From: a virus
Reading direction: 5' to 3' (one strand)
Virus record (IMG/VR): IMGVR_UViG_3300042937_000477
Span: 1 to 26,501 of that record
DNA: 26,501 bases
The notes beneath the pieces are model-generated. The model was given only the letters and a program-made list of their open reading frames with translations, did no database searches and was not told where the DNA came from. Positions 7,570 through 16,552 of this stretch are shown piece by piece. The position numbers were made by a program, and so were the translations under genes. Each line of letters begins with the position of its first letter. The first letter of the stretch is position 1.

Positions 7570-9401
7570 TTGCGTAGCAAACCAGACAAGCTCATATTGT
7601 TTCTGGTGACAATTTCAGGAATGTTTTCATCATACACAACATAGTTCTGTGTGCCTTTACCAGCCAGTCTTGAGCTTTGATCTAAATATCTCATGCCAGG
7701 AATACCGATTGAGCTTAGGTATTGGCTGGCCTGTGCAGGAGAGTTAAATTTAGCAGCCAAATGTTCATACAATTGTTGACCTGTAATCGGTGACATTTCT
7801 GACCGCATAGGAGACGCTTTGCCTTGTGCTGCAAACCGTTCTTGTAAGCTCTTACGGATACCAGAGCGCTTGTTAAACACGTCTTCATACTCTTGCTTGA
7901 GCAGGTCTTGAATGTTTTGTGTTTGCTGTTGATATGGCGCATCCCACACCATAAAATGTTCTGGACTCAATGGGTCAGAGGCTTCTTTTGCTGCGCTAGG
8001 CCATTTCAGCTCCGTGTTATATAAATAGCCTTGTGCTGGAGTTAATCCACCTTTTGCTTGAATATCTAAAAGAATAGATAAATCGTTTTTAGCAAGCCCA
8101 GCAACAGGCGAATCACTTGAGGCAATTTCTTTTGCTTTATTGATTGCTCCCTCTAAATTTCCTTTATTAGTAAGCGATCTTACATTTAAGTGCTGTAGCG
8201 ATGATGGATCAAAAACATTACCAGCAACATTAAACACGTCTCCTGCTAATTGCTTTTTATATTCTTGAGCTACAGGACTATCAAAACCCTCACCAAAATA
8301 CAGCCCATGCGAATACGCTTGCGCTCCTTCACCTGTGCCGATCTTGCTGGTTTGAAATTTATCAAACGCATGAGGTGATCCGTGTGAAGCACGAATCATT
8401 CCTCCAAGACCGCCCATAGGCACTAGCCCAGCAGCGCCTAATGCACCTAACCCTGCTTCACCCCATTTCCCTTCTGTAGCGGCTTGTAATCCCTCTACCC
8501 CTGATAACACCTCACCTATGCCGGGAATAGCGCTTACAGCGCCTTTCAGAGCCTCTCCGCGAGTCATGGGAGCATCCATCCCATATTGGGCATAAAGGTT
8601 GCCGGGGTCATGCGGTTGACCCAAGTAATCTCGCGCCATTCCAGATAGACCGCCTGTAGCAGCTAACGCAGCACCAGCAGAGGCTAGTGGATGTGATGCT
8701 AGAAGATCAGCCTCATGCTTGCGCCAAGGATTGAATGCAGCAAAGCGAGAACGTAATGATTCGGGTTTAAATGTAGCGTAATGGGTTGCTGGCCTACCTG
8801 AAAAATACACGTCATCGGCAAGGTTTTGTAATACCGCTTCACTTGCCCCCGATGATTTTGCTTTATTTAAGTATTGATTAATCTCTGACTGTACGTCTGT
8901 AAATTCAGCACCACCTAAATCTTTAGTAAGTTTTTTGGGTCCTAATTGAACTAATGGCATAATATTCTGTCCAGCTAATGGCTCTTTTGCCATTGCCGCT
9001 TCATATTCTTCTGCTTGACGAATATAATCGTCATATAAGTCCCAATCGCCTTTTTTTTCTGCTTTTTCAGCTAAAGCAAGTAATTTTTTAATAGGCACGT
9101 CCCTTGCGGCATATTCAGCATATCCTCTAGCTGTATTTGGATCGCTAACTGTCCAAAATGCCTTTTTTGCGCTTTCAGCGCCCGTGCTAGAACCAAACAA
9201 TTTAGGATCAATGTTGCGTATATCATGGGCAGTTCCATGATACACGTCAATTCCACCCATTGCTTTTGCGCGATCCATCGCTGTATTAGATAACGGAAGG
9301 TTTAACCCCCCCTCAGTTTCAGGCAAAGAAGCAACCAATCTAGCAATATAATGCTGTTGCTCGGGGATAAGATTTTTCAACAGTTCTGCAAGTGTTGCCA
9401 T
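7566..9401 (-). CDS. polyvalent-type protein with two ADP-ribosyltransferase-like domains
   Basis: This encodes 611 residues. Residues 35-57 (L-P-L-S ... A-M-G-G-I-D-V-Y-H-G-T) open a first domain of the ADP-ribosyltransferase type found in phage polyvalent proteins. It continues with A-F-W-T (81-84) and T-A-R-G-Y-A-E-Y-A (90-98) and closes with F-K-P-E-S-L-R-S-R-F-A-A-F-N-P (211-225). Residues 237-335 are Gly/Ala-rich and hydrophobic. A second domain starts at A-S-H-G-S-P-H-A-F-D-K-F (338-349), has K-I-G-T-G-E-G-A-Q-A-Y-S-H-G-L-Y-F (353-369), and ends with G-I-P-G-M-R-Y-L-D (566-574) and N-Y-V-V-Y-D-E-N (586-593). The His of H-G-T/S and the Tyr residues fit the H-Y type of this fold. Position between tail-hub and ejection genes suggests it is packaged and injected to modify host proteins. 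The gene is more A+T-rich than its neighbours. Confidence 0.75.
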   Translation of the reverse strand: MATLAELLKNLIPEQQHYIARLVASLPETEGGLNLPLSNTAMDRAKAMGGIDVYHGTAHDIRNIDPKLFGSSTGAESAKKAFWTVSDPNTARGYAEYAARDVPIKKLLALAEKAEKKGDWDLYDDYIRQAEEYEAAMAKEPLAGQNIMPLVQLGPKKLTKDLGGAEFTDVQSEINQYLNKAKSSGASEAVLQNLADDVYFSGRPATHYATFKPESLRSRFAAFNPWRKHEADLLASHPLASAGAALAATGGLSGMARDYLGQPHDPGNLYAQYGMDAPMTRGEALKGAVSAIPGIGEVLSGVEGLQAATEGKWGEAGLGALGAAGLVPMGGLGGMIRASHGSPHAFDKFQTSKIGTGEGAQAYSHGLYFGEGFDSPVAQEYKKQLAGDVFNVAGNVFDPSSLQHLNVRSLTNKGNLEGAINKAKEIASSDSPVAGLAKNDLSILLDIQAKGGLTPAQGYLYNTELKWPSAAKEASDPLSPEHFMVWDAPYQQQTQNIQDLLKQEYEDVFNKRSGIRKSLQERFAAQGKASPMRSEMSPITGQQLYEHLAAKFNSPAQASQYLSSIGIPGMRYLDQSSRLAGKGTQNYVVYDENIPEIVTRNNMSLSGLLRK

Positions 9402-11305
9402 TACTTCGCCGCCTGTGCAATGTAAGCCGCTGCTCCGATGATAACGACCTTTATCGGGTCAGTAATACGGAACTTGAACACATAAGACCGAGAGACACCT
9501 AACCGTCTCCATTCTGCTCTGCGGAGGTACTGACCGATTGCACCCATCCTGATCCACATTTCTGTTCCGTAGGTATAACCACCATCACGGCTGACCTGTA
9601 GCATAATCTGAGGATTGGTTCGCTCTCTGATAACAGTGCTATCAGATTCAAGGAGAATGATAGCATTATCCTCTGTTAGCAGCGCTTGATCGAAGTTAGT
9701 AGCGAGCGCGTCTTGAGATGATTGATACTCGGATAGGGGTAGACCTACACCCTGCTCCATATCGAGCCGTAGGCGGTAGATGTGAAGTCTGTTGAACGTG
9801 CTGGTAGAGAATGTGTGTGGTGTAATCAGCTCTCTAACAATAGTATCGCCAGCATCAGTATAAATGTTAGCGTCCAGTTTATACAGTTTACCAGTTCGAT
9901 AATCACTAACTACAATCTCATTCTTGAACTGCGCTCCCCATTGAGCGTAGTGACGGCCACCATTGGATGATAGTTCGGACCATGCCTGAGTGCTTGCATC
10001 ATATAGCCATGTCTTCCCCTCAGTCTGGAAGCTAATCTGATAGAACTCATGCCCGTTTTGACGATACCCAAACGCAACAGCATCGCCGGGATTCTGATAC
10101 TGGCTAAAGAGGTAATCTAAATCCGGGGTAGAAACGACAGTAGGGGCGTAATTCTGTACGCTGAAAACCGATAAGCTGCCACGGCGGGTGCGACCAAGAT
10201 AGAAAAGCATCCCACCACAGCGAGCCATAGACCAGCGAGCAACAACACCGACGTCGGTCGGTGATCCTGATATCCTTGCGAACGGGAACGGAAAGCCGCC
10301 ATTATTTTGCCAATACTCTTGTGAAATAGTGCCTAAAAGAACGATATTGCCGTTATCGACTGTAACCGCCTCAAGGTTGTCAGTGTACGCCTCTTTGCTA
10401 GCATACTGTAAGGGGTCCCAGTAGAGCCCATCGTAATTACCCGATAGCCAGAATTGTTTGGTGCCAGTTACGTTGACGACAAAATAACTGTCAATGAACG
10501 CTACGGTATTAGCAACAGGAAAATCAATACCAGTGTAAGCATTAGTAATTTTGCGGAAGGTGTTAACGACTCGAATGTCACCCGTAGCCGCACCTGATAC
10601 GGCAGTGTAAAAGGTCCATGTATTAGCCGGTACACACGTACCGATACCTGTGGTGGTGGTATTGGTTGCAGTAAAGACCGTACCGTAAGCGGTTGAATCA
10701 GCACCCAATCCCACCCAGTTAGCTGTACCGGGGACCGTGATGACGTACTCAGTACCGATAACGAGGGCATTAGTCCCAATGACAAATGGAGGATTGAAGA
10801 CAATGTAAGCACCGGATGGGATGTTAGCATCACCCTCGATGTTTACAATCTCATTCTCCTTGCGAGTGTGTAGCGTCTCAGTAACCGTGACTAGCGTACC
10901 TGTGCGGCTGTATGCAAGGTCGCCTGTTGTCGGAGTGTAGATGTAACCAGTTACCCCATCCACAATCATTAGCTGCAAGCCGTTGTCGGCCATACTGACG
11001 TTGCCAGCCGTTGTCTCTAGCGTTCCTCGCTCGATATAGCTGCCATCACCACGGACCTCAAGCAATTGGTCATAAGCAACGATAAACAGGGTGTTGATTG
11101 CTTCAAACCACCACATGCCCCTAGCTGGCTGATTACCGAAATCAACAAAAGGAGAGAGTCCCGGCGTACCGTAAGCGACAAGATCGGATTTATCATTATC
11201 GCGCCTGACCTCCATGTAAAGGTTAAGCCGTTTTTGTGCTGAAATAGCCTTGGACCGGCCTGAGATGCCCGGTCCAAGTATTGCGAGTTCAGTGGTTGTT
11301 GGCAT
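9401..11305 (-). CDS. tail hub / DNA stabilisation protein, P22 gp10-like, with extra domain
   Basis: This encodes 634 residues; P22 gp10 has 472. Conserved features include an N-terminal Q-K-R-L-N-L-Y (24-30), Y-G-T-P-G-L (45-50), R-G-M-W-W-F (62-67), and G-Y-I-Y-T-P-T-T (120-127). Then comes F-I-D-S-Y-F-V-V-N (270-278) with F-W-L-S-G and a repeated beta pattern typical of this hub protein. Between residues about 129 and 258 lies an extra beta-rich stretch not expected in gp10, containing the phage motif G-T-E-Y-V-I-T-V-P-G-T-A-N-W ... F-T-A-T. The protein seals the portal channel and holds the needle or fibres. It starts at TAATG, coupled to the gp4-like gene, and stops one base into the next start. 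A 10-bp hairpin lies 27-56 bases into the coding sequence. Confidence 0.85.
   Translation of the reverse strand: MPTTTELAILGPGISGRSKAISAQKRLNLYMEVRRDNDKSDLVAYGTPGLSPFVDFGNQPARGMWWFEAINTLFIVAYDQLLEVRGDGSYIERGTLETTAGNVSMADNGLQLMIVDGVTGYIYTPTTGDLAYSRTGTLVTVTETLHTRKENEIVNIEGDANIPSGAYIVFNPPFVIGTNALVIGTEYVITVPGTANWVGLGADSTAYGTVFTATNTTTTGIGTCVPANTWTFYTAVSGAATGDIRVVNTFRKITNAYTGIDFPVANTVAFIDSYFVVNVTGTKQFWLSGNYDGLYWDPLQYASKEAYTDNLEAVTVDNGNIVLLGTISQEYWQNNGGFPFPFARISGSPTDVGVVARWSMARCGGMLFYLGRTRRGSLSVFSVQNYAPTVVSTPDLDYLFSQYQNPGDAVAFGYRQNGHEFYQISFQTEGKTWLYDASTQAWSELSSNGGRHYAQWGAQFKNEIVVSDYRTGKLYKLDANIYTDAGDTIVRELITPHTFSTSTFNRLHIYRLRLDMEQGVGLPLSEYQSSQDALATNFDQALLTEDNAIILLESDSTVIRERTNPQIMLQVSRDGGYTYGTEMWIRMGAIGQYLRRAEWRRLGVSRSYVFKFRITDPIKVVIIGAAAYIAQAAK
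11249..11278. repeat. 10-bp perfect inverted repeat near the start of the gp10-like gene
   Basis: CTTGGACCGG (11249-11258) and CCGGTCCAAG (11269-11278) are perfectly complementary across a 10-base loop. On the mRNA it begins about 27 bases after the start codon, close enough to affect early elongation or initiation. There is no U-run. Confidence 0.75.
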
Positions 11306-12423
11306 TATCTTCCAGTGCTATCCGAGTAAATATTATAGCGCAAGAACCTACTTGACATTAGCGCGGTATCAGTTTGCAAGGTAACTGTACGCTGGTTCAT
11401 TCTCTTAATAATGCGTAACGCATTTTGCCCCATAGCGATTACGTCTGGGCGCAAGTCGAATTGATACTCCATTGCCAGCGCAACAGCAAGGTTATAAACC
11501 AATGCAGCCCAATAACCCGGAGGTAACTCAATATAACACGTCGGATCAGTAATCAGCGGTAATGGGGTCCATGAGGTCAGCGTAATCAGTGCTGGGCCTT
11601 GTGTAGACGGGTCGTTAGGTGCGTACAGCGGGTAGATGTACACCTCACCAATAGGGAACGACGGCTGATAGTAAAGATAGCCGGGAAAGTTAGTGCTGAG
11701 TGTTTTCAGCCTGATAGCGTTATAGTCATCATAGTTGAGCACCTGCATGGGGTAATCAACAGGAATGCTCCCATTGTTTAGCGTCAGATAAGCATCAATG
11801 ATTCTAATAGGCCTAATGGTATTCCATGTCCCACCTAGGCCGATTGTGTACGGGTTCTGGTTAGCGTTTAGCTGAAAGGCTTCACGCTTGACCTGATACA
11901 GCATCAGTTCCTCGACGCCCCACTGATCCAGCATTCTGTTCAGTGATTGGATGCCGTCAGCGAGTTCCGCTGCGGTCAGGTCAGTATCAACGGCGGACAC
12001 CTGAATTAACCGCATAGCAGCCCGTACAAGGTCCAAACCCGTGTATAGCTGGCCGACATTACTGGTTGACGATGGGAGGATGCCTACGGGGTTAGCAGCC
12101 GCCCATGCAGACGTATTATTCTGCCATAGCGTGTCGGCCATTTCCCAGACGGTGCCGGGAAGGTCCTTGATATTGTATATCCACGCATTCTGGCAAAGAT
12201 TGCCGCCACCGATAACGATATCGTAGCTTATGGAGTTATCGACTACATAAAACGCGATGTTGTTATCGACTACAGCCGCTGGTTGCGGTATCTCAGTAGT
12301 ACACGCAGCGTCAGAATAGATCGTGGTCAGTGTCTTGGTATTCTCGATGAATACCTGATAGACACAAGACCCTAGCTGGCTACCGGGAGGGGTCAGCAGG
12401 TCAATGGTGTAATACTTAGCCAT
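11305..12423 (-). CDS. tail accessory factor, P22 gp4-like, with extra N-terminal beta domain
   Basis: The start at 12423 gives 372 residues. It has GGAG about 10 bases upstream and overlaps the preceding fibre stop by 8 bases; a start at 12477 would overlap it by over 60. Residues from about 125 onward read like the gp4 family of head-to-tail connectors: G-L-D-L-V-R-A-A-M-R-L-I, L-T-A-A-E-L-A-D-G-I-Q-S-L-N-R-M-L-D-Q-W, then a beta region and a C-terminal helix. P22 gp4 is only 166 residues. The first 90 residues form a separate beta module (T-P-P-G-S ... I-Y-S-D-A-A-C-T-T) like those at the N-terminus of tailspikes. It should bind under the portal after packaging. The stop overlaps the gp10-like start (TAATG). 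Confidence 0.8.
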   Translation of the reverse strand: MAKYYTIDLLTPPGSQLGSCVYQVFIENTKTLTTIYSDAACTTEIPQPAAVVDNNIAFYVVDNSISYDIVIGGGNLCQNAWIYNIKDLPGTVWEMADTLWQNNTSAWAAANPVGILPSSTSNVGQLYTGLDLVRAAMRLIQVSAVDTDLTAAELADGIQSLNRMLDQWGVEELMLYQVKREAFQLNANQNPYTIGLGGTWNTIRPIRIIDAYLTLNNGSIPVDYPMQVLNYDDYNAIRLKTLSTNFPGYLYYQPSFPIGEVYIYPLYAPNDPSTQGPALITLTSWTPLPLITDPTCYIELPPGYWAALVYNLAVALAMEYQFDLRPDVIAMGQNALRIIKRMNQRTVTLQTDTALMSSRFLRYNIYSDSTGR

Positions 12424-15400
12424 TGTTAGCATTCTCCAGTGCTTCAACCTTTGCTGATAGCTCTTTAATGGCTGCAACCAGTAGCGGGATGACGGATTGA
12501 TAGCTCAACAACAAAGTTTTATCTTCATCATGGTCTTCAAATACTGCCTGCGGTAACACTTGTTGCACGTCTTGGGCAATCAGCATAGGTATATTTACCT
12601 GTTTTGAGTCATTATTCATGTACCCGATGACGCTGCGCAAGCCAGACACCTTTGCAGTTGCATTCTCAATGTCAGAAACTATGGTTTTAACTCGTTCATC
12701 AGAATAGTTCACCCACCCTGATGCTGGACTAGTCCGTTGTATTTTTTGACCTGCAAACGCGCTGCCGTCCCAGTATGTGGCCAAAAAATCATGGTTTGTG
12801 TCGGGTCCAAAATCCCATCTATCAGCGTTCGCAAACGTGATGGCTGTGCTGCCTACCGTTCCGGTTGTTGCGCCTGAGAATACGAAATCTTGTTGCTTGT
12901 TTGTTGTTCCAAAATAGACGTGGAATCTAGCCGATCTTCCCCCTGAATAAAATCCAGTCCAAACAGTATAATTGCCAGTCCCGTTTGTTTCGTTGTATCT
13001 AGTCCATGCGCCACTCTGAACGCGATATATTCCGTTTTGCGATGACGTTATTTGGTTTTTAACCAAAACAATCCCATTGACCCCAAGCGCAACCCCATCA
13101 ATAGTTTGCACACCCGATAGGGTAATGTTTGCCGTTGTTGCTGCTTGACACGGTACGCTTCTGTTTTGGTAAGCGGGATGAATAGCCGCGCACATGGTAA
13201 AAGTCGGAATCTGCTTGGTTCCAAGCATAAACCGACCATTATTGGGGTTTACAAATGCAATAACTTGATTGGGGTCAGTCGATGGTGGCACTGTGCGCTG
13301 TGGCGCAAAATCACTAGGATTGACTATAAAATGCCCGTCTGTGGCATTAGCTGTATTGATCTGGTAGTTGGCAAATGATCTACTTCTTGTCCATATATTG
13401 TAGGTCATGCAAATTTTTGCATCAGTGTCCATGTTTTCAACAATGGACGTGGTAAACCCACCTGAGCTAAACCCTGATCCAGTCGTTCCTGAAAACCTGA
13501 TCTCCCCTAAATCGTCCCCATCAATGGTTCGAGTAAAGTTTTCCCCTTTTATAGTGGAACGACTTTTACCAAATGTCAAAAATGAACAACTAGCGTCATT
13601 TGAATATTGTATTAAGCCTAAATTGCCGCCAACATCACCGGCTTTCCCCGCAAGCTGACAAGAAATATACTGGAAAACATCATTAGCAACCGGGGCTGTA
13701 AGCCCTTGCAAAATGGCATTATTCGTATATGTATTTGTACCGCTTAAAGTCCATCCTGTAGAGGCTGCGGTTGGTGCTTGCCAAGTCCCATCAGCACGCA
13801 GGAAGTTAGTGGTTGAGCCTGTGGTGTTAATCGTAGCAATATTGCCTAATCCCAAGGATGCTCGGCCTGTTGCAGCGACTAAATTAGTGGCTCCACCATC
13901 CCATTGCAATCTCTGAGTAAAAGCAGCATCCCATTCAGCCTGTTTTGCTGTTGTTGGGATAGAGTATCCAGCGGTATATGTCAGGGCTAATGTACCTGCT
14001 CCCGTAATAGGAGAGCCAGACACGGTTAAGCCAATAGGTGCAGATAATCCCACTGAGGTGACTGTACCAGTTCCAGTCCCCACACCAATAGCCGCTCTAA
14101 AGTCAGGAGCGCTTAACGCTGAAACAGTATTATCGGCGTTGAATCTTGGGAAAGTAATTGCGGCCTGATTCGGGATGGTAAAGAGATTGCCGCCCAAAAT
14201 CGTGCTGCCCAGATTAAACCTAGCTTGTGCCGCATTATTAGCGCCGGTCCCACCAGAGGCTACCGGCAGGTTCCCAGAAATTAAAGTGTCTCCGGTGGGA
14301 TTGGTATAGATAGCCGCATTCCCGAGATACGTGACATTGTTTCCCGTTCCTCCGCGAATTACAGGCAACACACCGTCCACCATGTCGGTTGCAAGAGCCA
14401 CGCGCCCCCACGCGGGAGTTGGGCCACTAAGCAGTACCCTGTTATTTGTCGCTAATGGGTTGATCTGTCCTATATTGGTCGGTGTTGACGCATACAGGAG
14501 GCTTCCCGCCGTGTATGGAGAGCTTGTACCGTACCCTGTGCCGCCTTGTGTGGCTGGAAGAATAATACCGGATGCCAGTCCAATAGCTCTACCGCCAATG
14601 TCAATATTCCAAGGGGTAACACTGGTTACATTTGAGCCGTCACGCGCAGCAGCGCCAATCGAGTTATAAGAAACGGTTACGTCAGTTAGCCCGCGCCATG
14701 ACCCACCGGGGCTTATACCAGTGCCACTCGCGCTAAAGGACAGCGTATTAGGGGTTCCAGACTCAATACTTATATTGGCTGATCCATTAAACGCCACGCC
14801 GTTAATGGTTCGAGCGGTTGCTAAGACCGTGGCTGATCCGGCATTCCCTGTACAGGTAGCTGCGGTTGTCGCGTTCTGTACCGTAGTAGCACCAATAGCC
14901 CCGACTATATCGGCGGCTGTGGCCGTCGATATAGCACTGGTACCATTACCCTTGAGGATGCCTGTAATCGTGCTTACGCCTATGCCGCCATTCGAGACAG
15001 TGACAGGGGTTGCAAGTGAGAATTGAGAGCCTATGAGATTCAGACCTGTACCGGCAGTATATGACGCGGACGCACCAAATAGCGCGAATCTTATCTCATC
15101 TACGCCTAACACACCGCTAGAAGGGATTGTAGCCGCCCATGTGCTATTAGCGTTGACGGTACCGTTGGTGATGAATACCGTTGCGCCGTACAGTTCGCTC
15201 CATGTGTCAGCGTCGGCTGTTCTGGTCCACGGACCACCAGAAACGGCCAAGTAGATGCCGTTAGTTGCAGGTGCGCCCTGCTCTTTGACTAGCACTCGAT
15301 CAAGGTTGTTAAGCGCCACACCGTCAACCGTTTGTAGGCCGGAAAGGGTGATGTTAGCCGTTGTAGCCGCTCGACACGCCGTCTTGATCTTCAGGCCTGT

Positions 15401-16183
15401 AGCAGCCGCGTCCACATAGTCCTTGTTAGCGCCATCAGTGCCTATGGCGGGGGGTGCAACATTAAGAATGCGGTTAGAGCCTAAATTCAGTGCGCCGGTC
15501 ATGGCGATACTGCCATCCGCTGCAACAGCACCCACGTCACCCGCTGTTAGAGTGTCCCAGATAGGCGCTAGAGCGCCCTGAGAGCGCAGATATTGCCCAT
15601 TCAGGCCATTGGTGACATAGCTGGTAGTATTAACGCCTGACTGATACAGGAGGTTGCCAGCTACCCCGCCTAAGACAGCGTTAGCAGTACCGGCTGTCCC
15701 AGCAGCCGGGACTGAATTGCTCCAAAAAGGAGCAGATAGGCCACCAGAGACTAGTACCTGTCCAGGAGTACCAGCAGGTACAAAAGAGGTGCTATTGAGA
15801 TCAGCCTGATATGGAAGCTGACCTAAGCCACCGCCGCCGATGTTGGTCGCCTGTGCCGCAAATGAGGAAAATGGGATAGTATTGACCCATGTCGGCGGGA
15901 GAGTACCGTTAGAAGACAGTACATAACCAACAGGGCCAGCCGTAGTAAACGCCGTGTTATTAGAGGATGACTGATAAGGGATGGTACCAGCAGCTCCCCC
16001 GTATAGGTTATTAGCTGATTCTGATACTAGACCCGTGATACTGGCTGCTGTAAAGCTCAGGGATAACCCGGATTCGTTACCATCACCATCCAGCACTTTC
16101 TTCAGGTCAGCGCTTAGCCCCCCATCAATCTGTAATAGGTTGCTGTATGTTTGGTTCTGATATAACGGACCGAGATTAGCCAT
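12416..16183 (-). CDS. long tail fibre with S74 intramolecular chaperone
   Basis: This encodes 1255 residues. Three repeats of about 40 residues open the shaft (62-100, 116-156, 171-210; pattern L-P-Y-Q-S...N-T-x-F...G-Q-V-L-x-S-x-G). There are two copies of the A-A-T-T-A-N-I-T-L-S-G module (272-350 and 1013-1090) and three G-G-T-G shaft motifs (548-551, 611-614, 644-647). A block at 706-786 is shared with the 16724-18658 fibre. The C-terminal 95 residues are an S74 (endosialidase-type) chaperone: Ser1161-Asp-Glu-Arg-Val-Lys1166 has the five-residue Ser-Lys spacing of the endosialidase catalytic dyad, predicting autocleavage just before Ser1161, and it ends in a coiled coil. The chaperone should trimerise the fibre and then be released. 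A weak GAG lies upstream of the ATG. Confidence 0.9.
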   Translation of the reverse strand: MANLGPLYQNQTYSNLLQIDGGLSADLKKVLDGDGNESGLSLSFTAASITGLVSESANNLYGGAAGTIPYQSSSNNTAFTTAGPVGYVLSSNGTLPPTWVNTIPFSSFAAQATNIGGGGLGQLPYQADLNSTSFVPAGTPGQVLVSGGLSAPFWSNSVPAAGTAGTANAVLGGVAGNLLYQSGVNTTSYVTNGLNGQYLRSQGALAPIWDTLTAGDVGAVAADGSIAMTGALNLGSNRILNVAPPAIGTDGANKDYVDAAATGLKIKTACRAATTANITLSGLQTVDGVALNNLDRVLVKEQGAPATNGIYLAVSGGPWTRTADADTWSELYGATVFITNGTVNANSTWAATIPSSGVLGVDEIRFALFGASASYTAGTGLNLIGSQFSLATPVTVSNGGIGVSTITGILKGNGTSAISTATAADIVGAIGATTVQNATTAATCTGNAGSATVLATARTINGVAFNGSANISIESGTPNTLSFSASGTGISPGGSWRGLTDVTVSYNSIGAAARDGSNVTSVTPWNIDIGGRAIGLASGIILPATQGGTGYGTSSPYTAGSLLYASTPTNIGQINPLATNNRVLLSGPTPAWGRVALATDMVDGVLPVIRGGTGNNVTYLGNAAIYTNPTGDTLISGNLPVASGGTGANNAAQARFNLGSTILGGNLFTIPNQAAITFPRFNADNTVSALSAPDFRAAIGVGTGTGTVTSVGLSAPIGLTVSGSPITGAGTLALTYTAGYSIPTTAKQAEWDAAFTQRLQWDGGATNLVAATGRASLGLGNIATINTTGSTTNFLRADGTWQAPTAASTGWTLSGTNTYTNNAILQGLTAPVANDVFQYISCQLAGKAGDVGGNLGLIQYSNDASCSFLTFGKSRSTIKGENFTRTIDGDDLGEIRFSGTTGSGFSSGGFTTSIVENMDTDAKICMTYNIWTRSRSFANYQINTANATDGHFIVNPSDFAPQRTVPPSTDPNQVIAFVNPNNGRFMLGTKQIPTFTMCAAIHPAYQNRSVPCQAATTANITLSGVQTIDGVALGVNGIVLVKNQITSSQNGIYRVQSGAWTRYNETNGTGNYTVWTGFYSGGRSARFHVYFGTTNKQQDFVFSGATTGTVGSTAITFANADRWDFGPDTNHDFLATYWDGSAFAGQKIQRTSPASGWVNYSDERVKTIVSDIENATAKVSGLRSVIGYMNNDSKQVNIPMLIAQDVQQVLPQAVFEDHDEDKTLLLSYQSVIPLLVAAIKELSAKVEALENANNG

Positions 16184-16204
16184 AATACTTACTCTGAAAA
16201 ATAA

Positions 16205-16549
16205 TTAAGCGTCAACAGGCTCAACAGGAGGAACTAGGTTAGCCCCATCGTCACGAGCCATCGCCCTGTTAATGTAGTCTGAGAATAGCGCTTCATGCAC
16301 CGTCGCTACCGGGATCGTTTCGCCGGTCAGTTCCAAGGTTTCTGGATCGCGCAGTTCGATGATGCCTTCGGGGTCTACCGTGTAATTGATACTGCCCAGC
16401 ATCTGGCGTATCTGCCCGTCATTGAGGTTGATAACGCTCTCCTCGTTGTAGCAAACAGACGGCGGTCCACCCAGCGTGTTTGCAATCGTGATCTGCCATG
16501 CTCGTTGCCAAGAAGTGCCTGAGACGGTTTGTTCTTTGTAATCGGCCAT
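16205..16549 (-). CDS. conserved small phage protein next to fibre genes
   Basis: This encodes 114 residues. It starts at ATG 16549 with a perfect AGGAGG 8 bases upstream. The N-terminus (E-Q-T-V-S-G-T-S-W-Q-R-A-W-Q-I-T-I-A-N) and the R-D-P-E-T-L-E-L-T-G-E-T-I-P segment (about 67-80) resemble small proteins I have seen beside tail fibres in other podoviruses. The C-terminal third is a helix ending in a Pro-rich tail. It may be a fibre chaperone or adaptor, but no function is established from the sequence. It sits between the two large fibre genes, with 21 bases before the next start. Confidence 0.75.
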   Translation of the reverse strand: MADYKEQTVSGTSWQRAWQITIANTLGGPPSVCYNEESVINLNDGQIRQMLGSINYTVDPEGIIELRDPETLELTGETIPVATVHEALFSDYINRAMARDDGANLVPPVEPVDA

Positions 16550-16552
16550 TAG

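Noticed and set aside
10247-10258. Perfect palindrome ACCGACGTCGGT in the gp10-like gene
   Set aside because: A single 12-base palindrome in coding sequence; no loop, no repeats of it seen, so no regulatory claim.
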